Assembly: GCA_015904075.1 (NCBI GenBank)
Contig: JABMDH010000092.1
Span: forward strand, 9,890 to 15,916
Source: Nitrospira sp.
GTDB taxonomy: Bacteria; Nitrospirota; Nitrospiria; Nitrospirales; Nitrospiraceae
Length of the DNA stretch: 6,027 nucleotides
Direction: 5' to 3'
The translations under genes and the position numbers were made by a program. Every line of letters starts with the position of its first letter. The first letter of the stretch is position 1. The notes below the pieces were generated by a model, which was given only the letters and a program-made list of their open reading frames with translations, did not search any database and was not told the origin of the DNA. Shown one piece after another: positions 1 to 5,574 of the stretch.

Positions 1-1
1 C

Positions 2-718
<717 letters not shown>

Positions 719-720
719 GT

Positions 721-725
721 AAGGA
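721..725 (+). promoter_or_regulatory. Ribosome binding site of first thi4
   Basis: AAGGA lies five bases before the ATG at 731, within the 12-base gap after the thiC stop. It supports the ATG at 731 as the start and translation from a thiC-thi4 transcript. The second thi4 copy has a wholly different leader. Confidence 0.7.
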
Positions 726-730
726 TATGT

Positions 731-1528
731 ATGTCTAAACCCAAACCGGCGCCCTTAAGAGAGCGAGACATTACCCGGCAGATCGCGCGGGAGTACTATA
801 AAGAGTTCGACGCCCTCATCGAAAGCGATGTCATCATTGTCGGCGCCGGCCCTTCCGGCCTGATTTGCGCCCACGATCTGGCAAAGATGGGCTTCCGCAC
901 GCTCGTCGTTGAACAGAGTCTCGCACTCGGCGGCGGCTTCTGGCATGGCGGCTATTTGATGAACAAAGCCACGATCTGTGAACCGGCCAATGAGATTCTC
1001 GAAGAGCTTGGTGTGCCTTGCAAAAAGATCAAAGAGTGCGAAGGGATGTATATGGTCGACCCGCCGCATGCGACGGGCGCGCTCGTGGCTGCCGCCTATC
1101 GTGAAGGCGCAAAAGTCCTGAACCTGACCCGTGTCGTTGATCTCATTCTGAGGAAAGACGGCATCCTTGAAGGCATCGTCGGGAACAACACGACCGCCGA
1201 GATGGCCCACGACACCATCCATGTCGATCCGATCGCGCTCGAAAGCAAAATCGTTGTGGATGCCACCGGCCATGACGCCATCGTCGTCGAGTTGCTCCAC
1301 AAGCGCAACCTCTATAAGAAGATCCCGGGCAACGGCGCCATGTGGGTATCACGCTCCGAGGAAGAAATCATGGACCGGACCGGCGAAGTCTATCCCAATT
1401 GCTTCGTCATCGGATTGGCTGTCGCTGCCGTCTATGGTACCCCGAGAATGGGCCCGGCCTTCGGCTCGATGCTGCTGTCCGGACGGTATGGAGCAGAATT
1501 GATTAAGAAGAAGCTGAAGCAGGAGTAG
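731..1528 (+). CDS. thi4: Thiamine thiazole synthase Thi4, first copy (His-type, probably sulfide-dependent)
   Basis: Thi4 builds the thiazole precursor of thiamine from NAD and glycine plus sulfur. The 265-residue product is full length for bacterial and archaeal forms. A Rossmann dinucleotide-binding motif VGAGPSG is at residues 37-43, with the acidic residue ending strand 2 at Glu61. GGGFWHGGYLMNKATICEP (about 67-85), DATGHD and the C-terminal GTPRMGPAFGSMLLSG are family hallmarks. The residue matching the sacrificial Cys of yeast Thi4 (Cys205 in CCMDP) is His164 in IHVDP. In characterised methanogen enzymes this goes with iron-dependent, catalytic use of sulfide; that this copy works the same way is inference. 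Compared with the second copy it has Gly151 instead of Val and lacks one Gly codon just before the active-site His, so it may be the more derived copy. The hairpin element follows 25 bases after the stop. Confidence 0.93.
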   Translation: MSKPKPAPLRERDITRQIAREYYKEFDALIESDVIIVGAGPSGLICAHDLAKMGFRTLVVEQSLALGGGFWHGGYLMNKATICEPANEILEELGVPCKKIKECEGMYMVDPPHATGALVAAAYREGAKVLNLTRVVDLILRKDGILEGIVGNNTTAEMAHDTIHVDPIALESKIVVDATGHDAIVVELLHKRNLYKKIPGNGAMWVSRSEEEIMDRTGEVYPNCFVIGLAVAAVYGTPRMGPAFGSMLLSGRYGAELIKKKLKQE

Positions 1529-1553
1529 ATGCTTCAATGAGCCACACGCCTTG

Positions 1554-1676
1554 CAGGCTGATCAAACAGGTCATCCGGCTAGGCCGCAGGGAGGGCGAAC
1601 CCGGAGGCGTACTTCTTAGTACGTTGAGGAGTTCGCACGACTGAGAACGACGCTGGGGACCTGTTTCATCAGCCTG
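1554..1676 (+). repeat. Large imperfect hairpin element between thi4 and TPR gene, copy 1
   Basis: The two outer 19-base arms (1554-1572 and 1658-1676) are inverted repeats matching at 18 of 19 positions. Inside are a CCGGC/GCTGG stem, a perfect GCGAAC/GTTCGC stem (1595-1600 with 1631-1636) and an apical CGTACT-TCTT-AGTACG stem-loop (1608-1623). No T-run follows, so it is not a typical intrinsic terminator. The 3' arm ends three bases before the TPR start codon, where a Shine-Dalgarno sequence would normally lie. A related element sits at the same place in the second unit. The layout suggests a REP- or MITE-like intergenic repeat, or a structured RNA. I recall similar GCCGCAGG...CGTAC...GTACG...TTGAGG elements between genes in Nitrospira, but could not check. 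Confidence 0.75.
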
Positions 1677-1679
1677 ATC

Positions 1680-2285
1680 ATGGACGTTCAAGACTTTCTA
1701 GTACAAGGCGAAGGCCACGAAGAAGACAAACGCGAAGCCTGGACGCTGTTTCAGCAAGCCTATGAACGGCAGATGAAAGGCGAGCTGGAAGAGGCCGTCA
1801 GCCTATACAAACGATCGCTGGCCACCCACCCGACCGCCGAGGCCTACACGTTCTTAGGGTGGACCTACAGCTTTATGGGGCGGCTCGACGAGGCCATTGA
1901 GGAATGCCACAAGGCTATCGCGCAGGACCCGGAATTCGGCAATCCGTACAATGACATCGGCGCGTATCTGATCGAGAAGGGCGAGTTCGACGAGGCGATC
2001 GTCTGGTTTCAGAAAGCGATGAAGGCCAAACGCTATGAAAGCCCGGCGTTCCCGCACCTGAATCTGGGCCGGGTCTATGAGCGAAAAGGTAAATGGACGG
2101 AGGCGATCGACTCCTATAAGAAGGCGCTTGCTCTCAATCCCAATTACGCCCTCGCCAAGAAGGCGCTGGGACGGTTGATTAGCTCAGCCGCGCAGAAGCA
2201 TATCGACGAACAGCAGGCGATCCAAATCGGGATGAAAGAAAAAGCGGAAGAGTTCAAGAAAACCGGAGCGGAAATATACCGTTAA
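1680..2285 (+). CDS. TPR-repeat protein, first copy, with a ThiC-derived C-terminal tail
   Basis: The product has 201 residues: an N-terminal segment of about 19 residues, then four tetratricopeptide-type helix pairs (roughly 20-51, 54-87, 88-121 and 125-158). The signatures are repeated A-x-x-x-x-G and DEAI/TEAI helices ending in P (ATHP, AQDP, ALNP). There is no signal peptide or membrane segment, so it should be a cytoplasmic protein-binding scaffold; its partner is unknown. Residues 1-169 match the second copy with only two substitutions (E85D, V108L). From residue 170 this copy instead continues with about 32 residues homologous to the end of ThiC ([19 protein letters not shown]..., ending TGAEIYR), in the same frame. 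It is therefore a natural gene fusion at a duplication junction. No Shine-Dalgarno sequence is visible before the ATG, and a TAG at 1617 with no intervening ATG, GTG or TTG rules out an earlier start. Translation may depend on coupling or on the hairpin. Confidence 0.85.
   Translation: MDVQDFLVQGEGHEEDKREAWTLFQQAYERQMKGELEEAVSLYKRSLATHPTAEAYTFLGWTYSFMGRLDEAIEECHKAIAQDPEFGNPYNDIGAYLIEKGEFDEAIVWFQKAMKAKRYESPAFPHLNLGRVYERKGKWTEAIDSYKKALALNPNYALAKKALGRLISSAAQKHIDEQQAIQIGMKEKAEEFKKTGAEIYR
2187..2285 (+). pseudogene. thiC: Displaced 3' end of a second thiC, fused to the TPR gene
   Basis: Starting right after AGCTCA at 2181-2186, this segment encodes 32 residues aligning with the ThiC tail at 620-715. 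Both contain IDEQ or VDEQ, then [21 protein letters not shown] and a TAA stop. The two tails differ at several positions (for example QKHI versus SKQV), so this is not a very recent copy. The CX2CX4C cluster motif is absent, so only the terminal tail of thiC remains here. It marks the left edge of the second duplicated unit, whose order would have been thiC-thi4-TPR. Confidence 0.85.
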
Positions 2286-2372
2286 CCGTTGTTTGTTAAA
2301 CGTTACGCGCGGGATTCAGATGTTCCGACACGCCGATAACGATTAACGGTTCACGATTCACGAGGTTCACGA
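2278..2372 (+). repeat. Leader of second thi4: bracketing inverted repeat and three TTCACGA heptamers
   Basis: The 86 bases between the fused TPR stop and the second thi4 do not match the short thiC-thi4 spacer. ACCGTTAA at 2278-2285 and TTAACGGT at 2343-2350 are a perfect 8-base inverted repeat bracketing the gap; the left arm includes the TAA stop. Next come three direct copies of TTCACGA at 2350-2356, 2357-2363 and 2366-2372, the last running into the ATG. Short TAACG and TTAACG motifs recur as well. No convincing promoter hexamers were found. This may be simple-sequence intergenic DNA or binding sites for a regulator. Confidence 0.5.
2362..2365 (+). promoter_or_regulatory. Ribosome binding site of second thi4
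   Basis: GAGG lies six bases before the ATG at 2372 and fixes that start. It sits between the second and third TTCACGA heptamers. Confidence 0.55.
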
Positions 2373-3172
2373 TGGCAAAGCCCAAACCTGCCCCCTTGAG
2401 AGAACGAGACATCACCCGCCACATCGCGCGGGAATACTACAAAGAGTTCGATCAGCTGATCGAAAGCGACGTGATAATCGTGGGCGCCGGGCCATCCGGG
2501 CTCATTTGCGCGCATGATCTGGCGAAGATGGGTTTCCGCACGCTCATCGTCGAACAGAGCCTCGCGCTCGGCGGCGGCTTCTGGCATGGCGGCTATTTGA
2601 TGAACAAAGCCACGATCTGTGAACCGGCCAATGAGATTCTCGAAGAGATCGGCGTGCCCTGCAAAAAGATCAAAGAATGCGACGGCATGTACATGGTCGA
2701 TCCTCCTCACGCGACCGGCGCGCTCGTCGCCGCGGCTTATCGCGGGGGCGCGAAGGTGCTGAACCTGACCCGTGTAGTCGATCTGATCTTGAGAAAAGAC
2801 GGTATCCTTGAAGGCATCGTCGTCAACAACACCACTGCAGAGATGGCCGGCCATGATATGATTCATGTCGATCCCATTGCCCTGGAGAGCAAGATCGTCG
2901 TGGATGCCACCGGCCATGATGCGGTTGTCGTCGAACTGCTTCACAAACGGAACCTGTACAAACAGGTTCCGGGAAACGGCGCCATGTGGGTATCCCGCTC
3001 CGAGGAAGAAATCATGGACCGAACCGGCGAAGTCTATCCCAATTGTTTCGTCATCGGATTGGCCGTCGCCGCCGTCTATGGCACACCGAGAATGGGCCCG
3101 GCCTTCGGCTCGATGCTGTTGTCCGGACGGTATGGAGCGGAATTGATCAAGAAGAAGCTGAAGCAGGAGTAG
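2372..3172 (+). CDS. thi4: Thiamine thiazole synthase Thi4, second copy (His-type)
   Basis: This 266-residue paralogue of the first Thi4 differs by 12 substitutions and one extra Gly, about 95% identity. VGAGPSG, the GGGFWHGG block, DATGHD and the C-terminal GTPRMGPAFGSM region are intact. His165 in IHVDP again occupies the position of the sacrificial Cys in eukaryotic suicide Thi4. The surrounding residues (VVNNTTAEMAGHDMIHVDP) keep the Val-Asn and Met-Ala-Gly pattern expected of the family better than the first copy, so this may be the more ancestral-like or fully active enzyme; that is inference. It has its own ribosome binding site and an unrelated 86-base leader, so it could be expressed differently from the first. 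The hairpin and TPR gene follow as in the first unit. An antisense open frame spans most of this gene and is treated as a codon-bias shadow. Confidence 0.93.
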   Translation: MAKPKPAPLRERDITRHIAREYYKEFDQLIESDVIIVGAGPSGLICAHDLAKMGFRTLIVEQSLALGGGFWHGGYLMNKATICEPANEILEEIGVPCKKIKECDGMYMVDPPHATGALVAAAYRGGAKVLNLTRVVDLILRKDGILEGIVVNNTTAEMAGHDMIHVDPIALESKIVVDATGHDAVVVELLHKRNLYKQVPGNGAMWVSRSEEEIMDRTGEVYPNCFVIGLAVAAVYGTPRMGPAFGSMLLSGRYGAELIKKKLKQE

Positions 3173-3197
3173 ACGCGTCAAAAAGCAACATGCCTGG

Positions 3198-3309
3198 CAG
3201 GCTAATCCAACAGGTCGTCCAGCTAGGCCGCAGGAAGGGCGAACCCGGAGTCGTACGACTAAGTACGGTGAGGAGTTCGCACGATTGAGAACAACGCTGG
3301 GGAGCTGTT
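3198..3309 (+). repeat. Large imperfect hairpin element between thi4 and TPR gene, copy 2
   Basis: This is the counterpart of the element at 1554-1676. The arms AACAGGTC (3209-3216) and GAGCTGTT (3302-3309) pair with one mismatch. CCAGC pairs with GCTGG, GCGAAC (3239-3244) with GTTCGC (3275-3280), and CGTAC (3252-3256) with GTACG (3263-3267). The outermost arm, CAGGCTAATC, no longer has a partner on the 3' side, so this copy is partly decayed. Inner pairs are kept despite base changes: G-T at 1607/1624 became T-G at 3251/3268, and a G-T pair became A-T in the CCAGC stem. That favours selection on the folded form. Confidence 0.7.
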
Positions 3310-3325
3310 CATCGCCCCAATAATC

Positions 3326-3841
3326 ATGGACGTTCAAGACTTTCTCGTACAAGGCGAAGGCCACGAAGAAGACAAACGCGAAGCCTGGACGCTGTTTCAA
3401 CAAGCCTATGAACGGCAGATGAAAGGCGAACTGGAAGAGGCCGTCAGCCTGTACAAGCGCTCGCTGGCCACCCACCCGACCGCCGAGGCCTACACATTCC
3501 TGGGATGGACGTACAGCTTTATGGGACGGCTCGACGAGGCCATTGAGGAATGCCACAAGGCCATCGCGCAGGACCCGGACTTCGGCAATCCGTACAATGA
3601 TATCGGCGCGTATCTGATCGAGAAGGGCGAGTTCGACGAGGCTATTCTGTGGTTTCAGAAAGCGATGAAAGCCAAGCGCTATGAAAGCCCGGCGTTCCCG
3701 CACCTGAATCTGGGCCGCGTCTACGAGCGAAAAGGGAAATGGACGGAGGCCATCGACTCATACAAGAAGGCACTTGCCCTCAATCCAAATTATGCCCTCG
3801 CCAAGAAAGCGCTGGGACGGTTGATTAGCTCACTAAATTAG
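3326..3841 (+). CDS. TPR-repeat protein, second copy
   Basis: The product has 171 residues with four TPR-type helix pairs (about 20-51, 54-87, 88-121 and 125-158). It is identical to residues 1-169 of the first copy except E85D and V108L, and it ends in SSLN. It lacks the ThiC tail, so it is closer to an unfused form; however, its stop codon directly abuts a G-rich hexamer repeat, so its own last codons may also have been altered. No signal peptide or transmembrane stretch is seen, and a cytoplasmic protein-interaction role is likely. About 30 of the 32 base differences between the copies are silent, which points to purifying selection on both. There is no clear Shine-Dalgarno sequence before the ATG. 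The role in thiamine metabolism, if any, is unknown; only the conserved position after thi4 suggests a link. Confidence 0.88.
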   Translation: MDVQDFLVQGEGHEEDKREAWTLFQQAYERQMKGELEEAVSLYKRSLATHPTAEAYTFLGWTYSFMGRLDEAIEECHKAIAQDPDFGNPYNDIGAYLIEKGEFDEAILWFQKAMKAKRYESPAFPHLNLGRVYERKGKWTEAIDSYKKALALNPNYALAKKALGRLISSLN

Positions 3842-3846
3842 GCAGG

Positions 3847-3876
3847 GTGAGGGTGAGGTTGAGGCTAAGGCTGAGG
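3847..3876 (+). repeat. Five degenerate G-rich hexamers (NTRAGG)
   Basis: Five consecutive units read GTGAGG, GTGAGG, TTGAGG, CTAAGG and CTGAGG, followed by a run of Gs. They begin five bases after the TPR stop and end 13 bases before the ATG of the four-helix-bundle remnant. The regularly spaced G pairs could form a two-tier G-quadruplex on this strand. I recall similar degenerate hexamer arrays upstream of four-helix-bundle (S23-type) genes in other bacteria, but could not check this. Confidence 0.6.
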
Positions 3877-3889
3877 GGGATCGTGCAGG

Positions 3890-3949
3890 ATGGCTTTCAA
3901 CTCGTTTGAAGACATGCCTGTGTGGCAAGATGCGCTGAGACTAGCTTGA
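3890..3949 (+). pseudogene. N-terminal remnant of a four-helix-bundle (S23/IVP-type) protein
   Basis: The ATG at 3890 opens a 19-codon frame (MAFNSFEDMPVWQDALRLA) that stops at TGA. The SFEDMPVWQDA pattern is the characteristic start of the four-helix-bundle family first described in 23S rRNA intervening sequences. Members usually exceed 100 residues, so only the first part of helix 1 remains. The frame runs straight into a fragment of an unrelated gene, which suggests that a deletion or insertion event removed the rest. A G-rich hexamer array lies just upstream. The match is short and made from memory, so confidence is moderate. Confidence 0.55.
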
Positions 3950-4170
3950 AGGATACGGATATCCCAACGAAAGGCGCAAAACTCTTCAGCGGAGATCGTG
4001 AAGTCGGCTGGATCAGCAGCGCCGTCCGTTCACCCCAGCTCAATCAAGTGATTGCCTTCGGATTTCCGCTACGGGATTTCAGTAAACCCGGCACAGAGCT
4101 GGCCGTGGAAATCGAAGGAACGAAACACGACGCGACCGTTACAACCCTGCCTTTTTATACCCGATCATAG
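3946..4170 (+). pseudogene. C-terminal fragment of a GcvT/YgfZ-type folate-binding protein
   Basis: About 74 codons remain, ending in TAG. They encode the C-terminal barrel domain of the aminomethyltransferase (glycine-cleavage T protein) and YgfZ superfamily. The diagnostic order is a P-x-x-G-x-x-L turn, then VGWISSAVRSP, IAFGFPLRDFSKPGTELAVEI and the terminal LPFY. Full proteins of this superfamily have roughly 300 or more residues, so the N-terminal folate-binding domains are missing. The frame extends upstream to a GTG at 3922, but that part overlaps the four-helix-bundle remnant in another frame and has no GcvT character. No ribosome binding site is evident. The fragment cannot be assigned to true GcvT or to tRNA-modifying YgfZ, although the VGWISSA wording fits YgfZ-like members. 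It is most likely not translated into a working protein. Confidence 0.75.
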
Positions 4171-4424
4171 ACGGCCTCCTGATCGATCTATAGTAGTCAC
4201 CCGACGCATTCAATCTCCAAAGCATCTGCTTTCGGCACAGCCACAGCTTCCGCTTACGGGACACAGCAAAAAGCATCACTGTGGAGAAGCACCCGTATCT
4301 GGAGTAATGACGTCTACCACGGGATCGGCCGATCGCGACGAGTAGTCACATCGTGAACATCCGACAATTGACGCCACATACAACAAAGTCCCTCACGTAC
4401 GGACATAGACTCACTACTCTCAAA

Positions 4425-4461
4425 GGTTGAAAAGGAAAACCCTGCAAGGTTATCTTCAACC
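4425..4461 (+). promoter_or_regulatory. Inverted repeat upstream of the hemoglobin gene
   Basis: GGTTGAA (4425-4431) and TTCAACC (4455-4461) are a perfect 7-base inverted repeat with a 23-base gap, located 45 bases before the hemoglobin start. AAGGTT recurs at 4423 and 4446. It may be an operator or a leader hairpin; no regulator can be named. Confidence 0.25.
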
Positions 4462-4497
4462 CATACGAACCTTTTCGACTTACCTACACACATCATC

Positions 4498-4501
4498 AGG
4501 A
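4498..4501 (+). promoter_or_regulatory. Ribosome binding site of the hemoglobin gene
   Basis: AGGA lies five bases before the ATG at 4507 and supports that start. Confidence 0.55.
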
Positions 4502-4506
4502 TTCAC

Positions 4507-4926
4507 ATGGCAGGCGACGAGCAGGAAGACCGCGTCGAGATCACTCCCTACGAAGCGGCAGGTGGGATCGAGGGCATCACGAAGTTGGTGGAGGAGTTTT
4601 ACGTCAACATGGATACGTTGCCGGAAGCGAAGGTCATCCGAGAGATGCACCCGCCGGATCTCGCCGAGTCGCGGAGGAAACTGACCTACTTCCTCTGCGG
4701 CTGGCTCGGTGGGCCGAGACTGTTTCAACAGCACTACGGCCCGATCAGCATTCCTGGCGCGCATAAGCGATTCCCGATCGGATACGAAGAACGCGATGCC
4801 TGGCTACTGTGCATGCAGCGAGCCCTTGCCGTCCATCCATACAGTAATGAATTGAAGGACTATCTCCTGGCCGCGCTCAGCATTCCGGCAGAACGGGTCA
4901 GGCAAGTGAACGCAGGAGAACTCTAG
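4507..4926 (+). CDS. Group II truncated hemoglobin (trHbO type)
   Basis: The 139-residue product fits the short 2-over-2 globin family, which binds haem and handles O2, NO or peroxide in the cytoplasm. Family marks in order are YEAAGGIEGITKLVEEFY with Tyr32 at position B10, MHPPDL (47-52), FLCGWLGGP (62-70), the proximal His86 in GAHKRFPIG, and Trp99 in ERDAWLLCM, matching the TrpG8 that typifies group II and group III forms. The glycine motifs after helix A and before helix F and the FPIG/ERDxW pairing identify group II. The C-terminus, from about residue 115, is slightly longer than in minimal members. It appears to be a single gene with its own leader. A role in NO or oxygen stress, as proposed for related proteins, is plausible but not shown by the sequence. 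Confidence 0.93.
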   Translation: MAGDEQEDRVEITPYEAAGGIEGITKLVEEFYVNMDTLPEAKVIREMHPPDLAESRRKLTYFLCGWLGGPRLFQQHYGPISIPGAHKRFPIGYEERDAWLLCMQRALAVHPYSNELKDYLLAALSIPAERVRQVNAGEL

Positions 4927-4995
4927 CTCACATGGCCGCAGCTCGGCTCCGAGAACAGGCTTGAATCTGAATCAGAACTAGACCAGAGTAACCAG

Positions 4996-5024
4996 TTGAC
5001 GCCTATTCAGGATGGGAGAATATC
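4996..5024 (+). promoter_or_regulatory. Weak sigma70-like promoter candidate before the exported-protein gene
   Basis: TTGACG (4996-5001) is a good -35 hexamer. A 17-base spacer leads to AATATC (5019-5024), which matches TATAAT at only three positions. It sits about 23 bases before the ATG, in the 120-base gap after the hemoglobin gene. The assignment is tentative. Confidence 0.3.
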
Positions 5025-5036
5025 TCTGTATTTCTT

Positions 5037-5040
5037 GGAG
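5037..5040 (+). promoter_or_regulatory. Ribosome binding site of the exported-protein gene
   Basis: GGAG followed by TGA lies six bases before the ATG at 5047 and supports that start, which also gives a proper signal peptide. Confidence 0.65.
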
Positions 5041-5046
5041 TGACGC

Positions 5047-5574
5047 ATGCTGCCTACCACACGATTTCACTGGGCCGCTCGACTACACGCCGTGACTCTT
5101 GCCCTCTCATTACTGGCCGCTGCAACAGTCCATGCGGCGCCCATCGCCGATGCCGGATCTGAAACCGAAGCAATCCTGCTCGCCATGATTCCAATAGGCA
5201 AACAGCTGCTGGAGAAACAGGGCACGTTCATTCCGTACGGCGGCGCTATGACGATGGATGGCACGGTGGTCACGGTTGCGGGATACAGCGGAACTGAACC
5301 GCCTCCGACACCGGAGATTATCGACGCCTTGAATTTTGCCTTCAGAACCGGAGCTCTCACGGGCACGTACAAGGCAACAGGACTGTTCTCCGACGTTGAG
5401 GTTTCCTCGCCGGGAAGCAAAGAAAAAACGCGTGCGATCGCAGCCGCGCTCGACCACCAGGACAACTACTCCGTCGTGATCTATTTCCCGTACAAGATCG
5501 TGGCCGGCAAGGTGGAGTTCGACCAGGGTTCGACCAGGTCACCGCATTGCCCGGAGAGAACAGGCTGTTCCTGA
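5047..5574 (+). CDS. Exported protein of unknown function, C-terminus altered by frameshift
   Basis: The 175-residue product begins with a signal peptide: Arg6 and Arg12, a hydrophobic core at about 15-28, and a VHA-AP cleavage site near residue 30, so it should be exported to the periplasm or beyond. The mature part has a helix-like ILLAMIPIGKQLLEKQG, a FIPYGGAMTMDGTVVTV segment, and a YSVVIYFPYKIVAGKVEFDQ strand region. I cannot name a family; there are no catalytic motifs and only one Cys pair, which lies in the altered tail. A perfect 11-base tandem duplication at 5517-5538 shifts the frame after Gln160 and gives the tail GSTRSPHCPERTGCS. With one copy removed, the frame reads VTALPGENRLFLK and stops at TAA 5577-5579, giving 173 residues. 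That ancestral end is far more protein-like. Function may or may not survive, since 160 residues are intact. Confidence 0.8.
   Translation: MLPTTRFHWAARLHAVTLALSLLAAATVHAAPIADAGSETEAILLAMIPIGKQLLEKQGTFIPYGGAMTMDGTVVTVAGYSGTEPPPTPEIIDALNFAFRTGALTGTYKATGLFSDVEVSSPGSKEKTRAIAAALDHQDNYSVVIYFPYKIVAGKVEFDQGSTRSPHCPERTGCS
5517..5538 (+). repeat. Perfect 11-base tandem duplication causing a frameshift
   Basis: GTTCGACCAGG occurs at 5517-5527 and again at 5528-5538. Eleven is not a multiple of three, so the duplication shifts the frame of the exported-protein gene near its 3' end. It could be a replication-slippage mutation, a reversible phase-variation tract of two units, or a sequencing or assembly error. 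Confidence 0.9.

Larger units (their letters stand above)
731..2186 (+). repeat. Tandem duplication, first unit (thi4-hairpin-TPR)
   Basis: This block matches 2372-3832 in order and orientation: thi4, then a hairpin element, then the TPR gene up to its GRLISS codons. Similarity begins at the thi4 start codon and ends at base 2186, inside AGCTCA. Divergence is uneven. About 34 differences fall in the first 196 bases, none in 926-1006, and about 10 in the last 195 bases of thi4. About 32 differences fall in the 507 shared bases of the TPR gene. The leaders upstream of each thi4 are unrelated. Confidence 0.93.
2372..3832 (+). repeat. Tandem duplication, second unit (thi4-hairpin-TPR)
   Basis: This is the downstream partner of 731-2186. 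Similarity runs from the thi4 ATG to AGCTCA at 3827-3832 in the TPR gene. Beyond that point the first unit continues into the ThiC tail, and this one into CTAAATTAG followed by the hexamer repeat. The 81-base block 2567-2647 is identical to 926-1006, while the bases before it are only about 83% identical. Confidence 0.93.
4171..4506 (+). other. Intergenic region without a convincing gene
   Basis: This 336-base stretch separates the GcvT-like remnant from the hemoglobin gene. Short open frames on both strands show no recognisable family and no good ribosome binding site. It contains a 12-base palindrome (GATCGGCCGATC, 4323-4334), a repeated AGTAGTCAC (4192-4200 and 4341-4349) and, near its right end, an inverted repeat described separately. 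It could be decayed coding sequence plus the hemoglobin promoter; no promoter hexamer pair was convincing. Confidence 0.6.

Noticed and set aside
755..1300. 181-codon minus-strand open frame opposite the first thi4
   Set aside because: It is a shadow of thi4 in an antisense frame, with no ribosome binding site or recognisable product.
2351..3703. 450-codon open frame on the minus strand, antisense to the second thi4 and TPR gene
   Set aside because: It lies opposite two well-supported genes, shows no family features, and the equivalent frame is interrupted in the first unit. It is a by-product of codon bias.
3922..3945. GTG at 3922 as the true start of the GcvT-like fragment
   Set aside because: The first eight codons lie inside the four-helix-bundle remnant in another frame, have no GcvT likeness and no ribosome binding site.
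4323..4334. 12-base palindrome GATCGGCCGATC
   Set aside because: It is isolated, has no nearby promoter or second copy, and is likely by chance in GC-rich DNA.
4192..4349. Direct repeat AGTAGTCAC at 4192 and 4341
   Set aside because: There are only two 9-base copies 149 bases apart, without related flanks. Not enough for a mobile element or array.
4368..4396. TTGACG as a -35 element for the hemoglobin gene
   Set aside because: The position 17 bases downstream reads CCTCAC, and no -10-like hexamer lies at 15-19 bases.
4942..4953. CTCGG/CCGAG hairpin after the hemoglobin gene as a terminator
   Set aside because: The loop is only two bases and no T-run follows.
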